From contig PMOM01000041.1 of the NCBI GenBank assembly GCA_003161535.1, positions 3,867-15,821 of the forward strand: DNA of 11,955 nt. The letters are read 5' to 3'. Positions within the stretch are counted from its first letter, which is position 1, and each line of letters opens with the position of its first letter. The translations under genes and the position numbers were made by a program. Source of the stretch: Caulobacteraceae bacterium (GTDB lineage: Bacteria > Pseudomonadota > Alphaproteobacteria > Caulobacterales > Caulobacteraceae). Below, in pieces: positions 7,229 through 11,955 of this stretch. The notes under the pieces were generated by a model, which saw only the letters and a program-made list of their open reading frames with translations, had not been told where the DNA came from and searched no databases.

Positions 7229-7570
7229 GTGACCTACATCGTCACCGATGCCTGCATCAAATGTAAGTACATGGACTGCGTCGAGGTGTGCCCGGTCGAC
7301 TGTTTCTATGAAGGCGAGAACTTTCTGGTCATCAGTCCCGATGAGTGCATCGACTGCGGCGTCTGTGAGCCCGAATGTCCGGTGGACGCGATCAAGCCGG
7401 ACACCGAGGATGACCCGGACGGCAAGTGGCTGCGCGTCAACACCGACTATGCGCGCATCTGGCCGAACATCACCGTCAAGGGCGCGCCGCCAGCGGACGC
7501 CGAGCAATTCGAGCGCGAGACTGGCAAGCTGGAAAAATACTTCAGCGAGAAGCCCGGCAAGGGTTCATAA
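7229..7570 (+). CDS. fdxA: 7-Fe ferredoxin FdxA ([3Fe-4S] and [4Fe-4S])
   Basis: This 113-residue protein is a small soluble electron carrier of the Azotobacter FdI / FdxA type. Both cluster motifs are complete: C9 and C17 with C50 for the [3Fe-4S] cluster, and C21 with C40, C43 and C46 for the [4Fe-4S] cluster; C12 and C25 match the two extra cysteines known in this family. The segments [15 protein letters not shown] and [16 protein letters not shown] are diagnostic. The long C-terminal tail ([17 protein letters not shown]) is also typical. The start is GTG 7229, giving [12 protein letters not shown], the usual N-terminus; the ribosome binding site is weak. Its physiological partner is not shown. 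It precedes carD by 233 bp on the same strand, a pairing that I recall as common in alphaproteobacteria. Confidence 0.95.
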   Translation: MTYIVTDACIKCKYMDCVEVCPVDCFYEGENFLVISPDECIDCGVCEPECPVDAIKPDTEDDPDGKWLRVNTDYARIWPNITVKGAPPADAEQFERETGKLEKYFSEKPGKGS

Positions 7571-7803
7571 GGCCCCTCCGCGAGCGACCGATCGTTGTGC
7601 GGTGACCCATCGAACACCACACAAGCCTTTCAAAGCTCAGGTTTTTGTGCTAAGCATGGCTTGAACACCCGCCCTCAAATCGGACATCCGCACGACGAAA
7701 CGCGACAGCGTCACATTCCTGCGCGCGGCATGAACCAGGGATTTGCAAAGTTAAGTGGGCGTGGATGTCGGCGCGCACGCACACGAGTTGAGACTGAAGG
7801 ACC

Positions 7804-8307
7804 ATGAGCAAGATGGATTATGACTTTCGCATCGGCGACCACGTCGTCTATCCGGCCCATGGGGTTGGCAGAGTCATTGGGGTCGAAGAACAGGATGTCG
7901 TCGGTCTCACCCTTGAGCTTTATGTGATCACTTTCGATCATGAGAAGATGACCCTGCGGGTGCCCACCAAGAAGGCCAAGACCGCTGGGCTGCGCGCTCT
8001 GGCAGAGGGAAATGTCGTGTCGCAGGCCCTCACCACGCTCAAGGGGCGGGCGCGCGTTAAGCGCACCATGTGGAGCCGCCGGGCGCAGGAGTATGAAGCC
8101 AAGATCAACTCCGGGGATCTGATCTCCATCGCCGAAGTGGTCCGCGATCTGCACCGCTCGGAAAGCCAGCCGGAGCAATCCTATTCCGAACGCCAGCTCT
8201 ATGAATCGGCTCTTGACCGCATGGCCCGGGAAGTCGCCGCCATCGAGCGGATAGATCGCGAAGCGGCCATCAGCCTGCTCCACAAATCCCTGCAGAAGGC
8301 GGCCTAA
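7804..8307 (+). CDS. carD: CarD/CdnL-family RNA polymerase-binding regulator
   Basis: Proteins of this family bind the RNA polymerase beta subunit and stabilise the open complex at housekeeping promoters such as rRNA promoters. The 167 residues show the N-terminal polymerase-interaction domain (about 7-65: RIGDHVVYPAHGVGRVIGVEE, LELYVITFDHEKMTLRVPTKKA) and the C-terminal helical DNA-binding domain with the strongly conserved RVKRTMWSRRAQEYEAKI (about 83-100), SGDLISIAEVVRDL and YSERQLYESALDRM. The ribosome binding site GAAGGA (7796-7801) is close before the ATG 7804. The last residues are Lys-Ala-Ala; in Caulobacter CdnL a terminal Ala-Ala is known to direct ClpXP degradation, so similar turnover may apply. 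It is too short to be the TRCF helicase sharing this domain. Confidence 0.93.
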   Translation: MSKMDYDFRIGDHVVYPAHGVGRVIGVEEQDVVGLTLELYVITFDHEKMTLRVPTKKAKTAGLRALAEGNVVSQALTTLKGRARVKRTMWSRRAQEYEAKINSGDLISIAEVVRDLHRSESQPEQSYSERQLYESALDRMAREVAAIERIDREAAISLLHKSLQKAA

Positions 8308-8336
8308 AGCCTCTCGCGTCTGGGTCGCATCGTCCG

Positions 8337-9227
8337 ATGGTGGTTAAGCGTCCCGCCGACCCGGCTTTGGGTCCGGTCTCGCACAGTTACATCTCGCAGC
8401 GCCTCCGCCTTCACTATGTGGACTGGGGAAACTCCGACGCACCGCCATTGATCCTTGTTCATGGCGGCCGCGACCATTGCCGCAATTGGGACTGGGTGGC
8501 GCAGAATCTGCGCCGCGACTGGCACGTCATCGCCCCGGACCTGCGCGGCCATGGCGACAGCGCCTATTCCCTTAGCGGCGACTACAGCATGGCGGCCTAC
8601 GTCTACGACCTGGCGCAACTCATCCATCAGCAGAACCTCGCGCCGGTTCGCCTGGTCGCCCACTCGCTGGGTGGAAACATCGCCCTTCGCTACGCCGGCG
8701 TTTATCCCGAGGCGGTGGAAAAGCTGGTGGCCATCGAGGGCCTGGGTCCCTCGCCGGCGATGGAAGCGCGGCGCGCCAGTCGCAGCTACGCCGAACGCAT
8801 GACCAACTGGATCGAGGAGGAACGCGCCCTCGCGGGACGCCTGCCGAGGCGCTACGCCTCGATCGAGGAAGCGCTGGGCCGAATGCAGGCGGAAAACAAG
8901 CATCTGACGCCGGATCAGGCGCGCTATCTCACAACTCACGGGGTCAGCCAGAACGAGGACGGCACCTATAGCTGGAAGTTCGACAACTATGTGCGCTCCA
9001 ACGCGCCGGTCGATCTGACTGCCGAGGCGATGCACGAACTGTGGTCGCGCATCAGCTGCCCGACACTGCTTGTCTATGGCCGCGAGAGCTGGGCCTCAAA
9101 CCCCGCCGAGGACGGCCGCCTGCGCCACTTCGCCAAGGCTCGCGTTGCTACCTTAGAAGGGGCGGGCCACTGGGTGCACCATGACCGCCTGGACGCCTTT
9201 CTCGCCGAGGTCCGCGCCTTTCTGTGA
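8337..9227 (+). CDS. Alpha/beta hydrolase of unknown substrate
   Basis: This 296-residue protein has the complete alpha/beta-hydrolase core. The oxyanion-hole strand is LILVHGGRDH, followed by VIAPDLRGHGDS; the nucleophile elbow is AHSLGG with S110; the catalytic histidine is H278 in GAGHWVHHDR; the acid position falls in YGRESW, probably E250. A helical cap runs over about residues 135-215. Enzymes of this type include esterases, epoxide hydrolases and C-C bond hydrolases; nothing seen here fixes the substrate. No signal peptide, so it is likely cytosolic. ATG 8337 is the first start in frame after the carD stop, 29 bp away, with no clear ribosome binding site, so it may be read through from carD. 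It converges on the oxidoreductase gene at its 3' end. Confidence 0.85.
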   Translation: MVVKRPADPALGPVSHSYISQRLRLHYVDWGNSDAPPLILVHGGRDHCRNWDWVAQNLRRDWHVIAPDLRGHGDSAYSLSGDYSMAAYVYDLAQLIHQQNLAPVRLVAHSLGGNIALRYAGVYPEAVEKLVAIEGLGPSPAMEARRASRSYAERMTNWIEEERALAGRLPRRYASIEEALGRMQAENKHLTPDQARYLTTHGVSQNEDGTYSWKFDNYVRSNAPVDLTAEAMHELWSRISCPTLLVYGRESWASNPAEDGRLRHFAKARVATLEGAGHWVHHDRLDAFLAEVRAFL

Positions 9228-9238
9228 TGGCCGGGGCT

Positions 9239-9257
9239 GCGGCGCGTCACCCGCCGC
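9239..9257. terminator. Possible hairpin between convergent hydrolase and oxidoreductase genes
   Basis: GCGGCG at 9239-9244 pairs with CGCCGC at 9252-9257 around a 7-nt loop, filling the 31-bp gap between the stop codons at 9227 and 9259. It is a short, all-GC stem without a T-run on either side. It might separate the two converging transcripts, but could be chance in GC-rich DNA. Confidence 0.28.
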
Positions 9258-9258
9258 C

Positions 9259-10260
9259 TTAGCTAAGTTTCACCATCCGCTTGCCGATGTTTTCACCCGC
9301 CAGCAGGCCAATGAGAGCGCCCGGCAGGTTTTCCAGGCCCTCTATGACATCTTCCCTGACCACCAGTTGGCCGGACTCCACCCATGATTTCAGGTCCGCC
9401 AGGGCCGCCTCGCGTTGGCCGTAGAAGTCCATCACCACGAAGCCGGTCAGGGTCAGGCGTTTGGTGACGATAAGCCCGGGCACTCCGCGCGGCCCGTGCG
9501 CCGGCGGAGCTGCGTCATATTGCGAGACCGCGCCGCAGCAAGCGATGCGTCCGTGCGTGGCCATGTTGAACAGGCACGCTTCGAGCACCTCGCCGCCGAC
9601 GTTGTCGAAATAGACGTCAATCCCGTTAGGGCAGGCCTCGCGAAGTGCGCGGCGCGTATCGCCGGCCTTGTAGTCCACCGCAGCGTCGAACCCCAGTTCA
9701 CCGGTCAGCACGGCGCACTTGGCCCGGCCGCCGGCGATGCCGATGGTCCGGCACCCCTTGATCTTGGCGATCTGGCCGACCAGCGATCCCACCGCGCCCG
9801 CCGCCGCCGAAACCACCACGGTCTCGCCGGCCTTGGGCCGGCCGCACTCCAGCAGCCCGAAGTAGGCGGTCAGGCCGGCGACGCCGAACACGCTCAGCAG
9901 ATGGGTGAGCGGCTCGCTGCGTGGAAGCTTGGTCAGGTGTCGGCCAGGAAGGGTCGCAAATTCCCGCCAGCCAGTGTCGGCGAAGACCAGATCGCCGGGC
10001 GCCAAGCCGCCGGCCTTGGACTCCACCACCTCGGCCAGGGCGCCGCCCGCCATCACATCGCCGGCCTTGAGCGCGGAGCGGTAAGTGGCGCCCTGCATCC
10101 AGGCGCGGTTGGCGGCGTCCAGGGAGACGTAGAGCCCACGCAACAGGACCTCGCCGTCCACGGGTGACGGTCGTTCGGCCTCGACGAGCCGAAAATGCTC
10201 GGGCGCGAGCTTGCCTTGTGGAAGCTCGGCCAGGACGATCTGGCGATGGGTTCGGCTCAT
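9259..10260 (-). CDS. NADP-dependent medium-chain oxidoreductase (2-alkenal reductase / CurA type)
   Basis: This 333-residue protein belongs to the zinc-free medium-chain dehydrogenase/reductase group that includes leukotriene B4 12-hydroxydehydrogenase and bacterial CurA; they reduce alpha,beta-unsaturated ketones or aldehydes with NADPH. Visible features are the N-terminal catalytic domain (VLLRGLYVSLDAANRAWM, about 38-55), GLTAYFGLLECGRPKAGETVVV, the Rossmann turn SAAAGAVGSLVGQIAK (151-166) with GIAGG (174-178), VDYK (195-198), DVYFDNVGGE, and FVVMDFYGQR (274-283). The zinc ligands of alcohol dehydrogenases are absent, as expected. The start is ATG 10260, not the longer frame to 10371: a strong ribosome binding site (AGGAAGGAA, 10275-10267) stands 6 bp before it and overlaps the TAG stop of the preceding gene. 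It is the last gene of the minus-strand operon. The natural substrate is unknown. Confidence 0.9.
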   Translation of the reverse strand: MSRTHRQIVLAELPQGKLAPEHFRLVEAERPSPVDGEVLLRGLYVSLDAANRAWMQGATYRSALKAGDVMAGGALAEVVESKAGGLAPGDLVFADTGWREFATLPGRHLTKLPRSEPLTHLLSVFGVAGLTAYFGLLECGRPKAGETVVVSAAAGAVGSLVGQIAKIKGCRTIGIAGGRAKCAVLTGELGFDAAVDYKAGDTRRALREACPNGIDVYFDNVGGEVLEACLFNMATHGRIACCGAVSQYDAAPPAHGPRGVPGLIVTKRLTLTGFVVMDFYGQREAALADLKSWVESGQLVVREDVIEGLENLPGALIGLLAGENIGKRMVKLS

Positions 10261-10273
10261 CAGTCGTTCCTTC

Positions 10274-10876
10274 CTAGCGTTCGCCATCTTGCGCATGAGC
10301 CCCGCGACGGCGCCAGGGCGATGGCAGCAGCATCGGCGTGTGCGCCGCATAGGCGTTGTAGACCGCCGCACCCAGGGCGCTCTTCAGAAACCTCTCCTCG
10401 AGTCGGGCCTTAAGGACGAAACCGAAGGTCAACAGAGCCAAGCCCGCCAGGCCGTTCAAAGAGCCGGCGAGCACAGCCTGGCCCACCGACGCCGCCAGGA
10501 TGCCGGTGTAAATCGGATGGCGCACCAGGCCATAGGGGCCGCTGTCAACGACGTGATGGTCGCGTTTGGCGGTCACCGTGCCAGACCACAGGGCGCCCAG
10601 ATGCACCCGCGCCCACCAGCAGCAGGCGCAGCCCAGAGCGCTGAAGGCGACCGCGCTCCACGCCACGATCGGCAGCGCGCGCCAGAGAAGGAGCGCCGAG
10701 GCGTCGGTGGGACGCAGGGCGAACAGCAGCGCGAAACCCGCCGCGGTGATCGCCAGGTTCGGAAACTGAGCCCGAAGGCTCGGTCGGTCGGCCGCCGGCG
10801 AGGCCCAAAACGATGCGGCTAGCCAAGACGCGCCCCACGCGGCCCAGACGACATATTCAGCGGACTGCGGATTCAT
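10274..10876 (-). CDS. Isoprenylcysteine carboxyl methyltransferase-like membrane protein
   Basis: This 200-residue hydrophobic protein has about four or five membrane helices (near 8-26, 38-54, 62-88, and a long hydrophobic stretch 122-155). After the third lies the SAM-binding signature of the ICMT/phospholipid methyltransferase superfamily: HHVVDSGPYGLVRHPIYTG (107-125) and the following R158-L-E160-E161-RFL, then YNAYAAHTPMLLP. Such bacterial proteins are integral inner-membrane methyltransferases whose acceptors are mostly unknown; bacteria lack prenylated CaaX proteins in general, so the eukaryotic role should not be assumed. The ATG 10876 follows the aguB stop by 15 bp with a weak ribosome binding site, and its own stop codon lies in the ribosome binding site of the next gene. 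Likely co-transcribed with aguAB and the oxidoreductase gene. Confidence 0.82.
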   Translation of the reverse strand: MNPQSAEYVVWAAWGASWLAASFWASPAADRPSLRAQFPNLAITAAGFALLFALRPTDASALLLWRALPIVAWSAVAFSALGCACCWWARVHLGALWSGTVTAKRDHHVVDSGPYGLVRHPIYTGILAASVGQAVLAGSLNGLAGLALLTFGFVLKARLEERFLKSALGAAVYNAYAAHTPMLLPSPWRRRGAHAQDGER

Positions 10877-10891
10877 GCGCCGCCGTCTCGA

Positions 10892-11770
10892 TCATGCGGG
10901 CGAAGGGTTGGTGAGCGTGCCATAAAGATCCGGACGGCGATCGCGAAAAAAACCCCAGGCAGCGCGGTGAAGGTTCAGAAAGTCCAGATCAAATTCGGCG
11001 ACGATCACCCCCTCTTCGTCACGGTCGAGCTCCGTGATGAGATCTCCGCGTTGGTCGCAGATGAAACTTGATCCATAAAAGTTCTGGCCGCCGCCAGGAT
11101 AGCCGGGCCACGGCTCAAAGCCGGTGCGATTGGCTCCCACCACGGGAATGACGTTGCTGACCGCGTGACCTTGCATGGCCCGCCGCCACGGCGCGGCGGT
11201 ATCGAGGGCCGGATCATGCGGCTCACTGCCAATGGCGGTCGGGTAGATCAGAATCTCGGCGCCCATGAGGGTCATGGCGCGGGCGGCTTCCGGATACCAC
11301 TGGTCCCAGCAGATGCCGACGCCGATGCGTCCCAGGCGCGTTTCCCAGACGCGAAAGCCGGTGTCGCCGGGCCGGAAGTAATACTTTTCCTGATAGCCGG
11401 GACCATCGGGAATATGGCTTTTGCGGTAGACGCCCAGAGGCGCGCCGTCGGCGTCGACCATGACCACGCTGTTGTAATAGTGGGGCCCTTCGCGCTCGAA
11501 GATGGAGATGGGCAGGACGACGCCAAGCTCGGCGGCCAAGGGAGCCAGAGCGGTGACGCAGGGGTGTTCGCGCCAGGCGTGGGCGGTGGCGAACCATCTC
11601 TCGTCCTGGCGGACGCAGAAATAGGGTCCCTGGAAGAGTTCGGGGGCGACAATCACCCGCGCTCCGGCGGCCGCCGCCTGGCGGATCAGGTCCGTGGTCT
11701 TGGCGATGTTGGCTTGCATGTCGTCGCCAAAGGCCGCCTGGAGGGCGGCCACGCTTAGGGTTCTGGCCAT
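10892..11770 (-). CDS. aguB: N-carbamoylputrescine amidase
   Basis: The enzyme hydrolyses N-carbamoylputrescine to putrescine, CO2 and ammonia, the last step of putrescine synthesis from agmatine. The 292 residues form one nitrilase-superfamily domain with the complete triad: E44 (APELFQGPYF), K117 (YRKSHIPDGPGYQEKYYF) and C154 (GICWDQWYPEAAR). The segments GPYFC, HIPDGPGYQEKYYF and the long C-terminal part (WGFFRDRRPDLYG) are characteristic of AguB rather than of general nitrilases. The start is placed at ATG 11770, whose first base is the last base of the aguA TGA stop; a GTG directly before it (11773) could also serve. A ribosome binding site AGGAG (11783-11779) stands 8 bp upstream. The tight overlap with agmatine deiminase supports the function. 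Confidence 0.94.
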   Translation of the reverse strand: MARTLSVAALQAAFGDDMQANIAKTTDLIRQAAAAGARVIVAPELFQGPYFCVRQDERWFATAHAWREHPCVTALAPLAAELGVVLPISIFEREGPHYYNSVVMVDADGAPLGVYRKSHIPDGPGYQEKYYFRPGDTGFRVWETRLGRIGVGICWDQWYPEAARAMTLMGAEILIYPTAIGSEPHDPALDTAAPWRRAMQGHAVSNVIPVVGANRTGFEPWPGYPGGGQNFYGSSFICDQRGDLITELDRDEEGVIVAEFDLDFLNLHRAAWGFFRDRRPDLYGTLTNPSPA

Positions 11771-11955
11771 CACGCCGGCTCCTGCTGGCTGATGCAGTGG
11801 AATGATCCGCCGCCGGTAAGCAGGGCGCGCGACGGCAAGCCGATCACCGTTCGGTCTGGAAACAGCATTTCCAGGGCCTCCATGGCGTACGAACCCGCCC
11901 GTTCATCATAGATGGGCACGATCACCGCGGTATTGGCGATCAGGAAATTCATGTG
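11770..11955 (-). CDS. aguA: Agmatine deiminase, C-terminal end (partial)
   Basis: Only the last 61 codons are present; the frame is open to the window edge and ends at TGA 11772-11770. Agmatine deiminase converts agmatine to N-carbamoylputrescine and ammonia (guanidino-group modifying fold). The visible part has [16 protein letters not shown], the segment [20 protein letters not shown], and the C-terminal active-site motif [13 protein letters not shown], in which the catalytic cysteine codon is 11796-11794. This matches the GGG-x-x-HC-x-x-QQ-P end of the family closely. The ATG at 11952 lies within the gene and is not its start. It overlaps aguB and is the first gene of this operon within the window. 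Confidence 0.93.
   Translation of the reverse strand, partial: HMNFLIANTAVIVPIYDERAGSYAMEALEMLFPDRTVIGLPSRALLTGGGSFHCISQQEPA

Noticed and set aside
7623..7646. Terminator after fdxA: AAGCCT paired with AGGTTT followed by T residues
   Set aside because: The six-pair stem has a G-T pair and a 10-nt loop and is mostly AT; it is too weak to call as a feature.
7595..7807. 70-codon plus-strand frame between fdxA and carD
   Set aside because: No ribosome binding site, no recognisable motif, and basic low-information composition; it ends by overlapping the carD start, probably by chance.
10261..10371. Upstream extension of the oxidoreductase frame by 37 codons
   Set aside because: The extension overlaps the methyltransferase gene, is Arg/Cys-rich and unlike the family N-terminus; ATG 10260 has a strong ribosome binding site.
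9415..10822. Plus-strand open frames of 250 and 203 codons opposite the oxidoreductase and methyltransferase genes
   Set aside because: Both are antisense to genes with clear family motifs and good ribosome binding sites on the minus strand.

Overview
The window is GC-rich, densely packed bacterial DNA. It most likely comes from an alphaproteobacterium, possibly Caulobacterales. The grounds are protein likeness only: a CobT-type cobaltochelatase subunit near rpmB, a 7-Fe ferredoxin followed by a CdnL/CarD regulator ending in Ala-Ala, and promoter-like sites fitting the TTGAC / CTA(T)A pattern described in Caulobacter. No tRNA, rRNA, insertion sequence, CRISPR array or phage gene is visible.

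Left part (1-6389, all plus strand). The window opens in the 3' end of serA (phosphoglycerate dehydrogenase, ACT domain). A small lipoprotein of unknown role and a CgeB-like glycosyltransferase follow. Then comes a tight run of three genes: cobT (cobalt insertion in aerobic cobalamin synthesis), lldD (FMN L-lactate dehydrogenase; its ATG overlaps the cobT stop) and a type I sulfatase 16 bp further on. These three do not share an obvious pathway. The usual CobT partner gene cobS is not in the window.

Middle part (6390-9227). rpmB (ribosomal protein L28) lies on the minus strand with a clear promoter. A 442-bp gene-free stretch rich in inverted repeats separates it from fdxA (7-Fe ferredoxin). 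carD/cdnL (RNA polymerase-binding regulator) and an alpha/beta hydrolase follow on the plus strand.

Right part (9259-11955, all minus strand). A compact four-gene operon reads inward from the right edge: aguA (agmatine deiminase, partial), aguB (N-carbamoylputrescine amidase), an isoprenylcysteine methyltransferase-like membrane protein, and an NADP-dependent medium-chain oxidoreductase. The first two make putrescine from agmatine; the last two are likely co-transcribed, with no known link to that pathway.

Most of the window is ordinary housekeeping and metabolic DNA. I see no convincing new multi-gene system. The points most worth checking are the structured rpmB-fdxA intergenic region, a terminator after serA that faces the minus strand, the cobT-lldD-sulfatase coupling, and the two extra genes of the agmatine operon.
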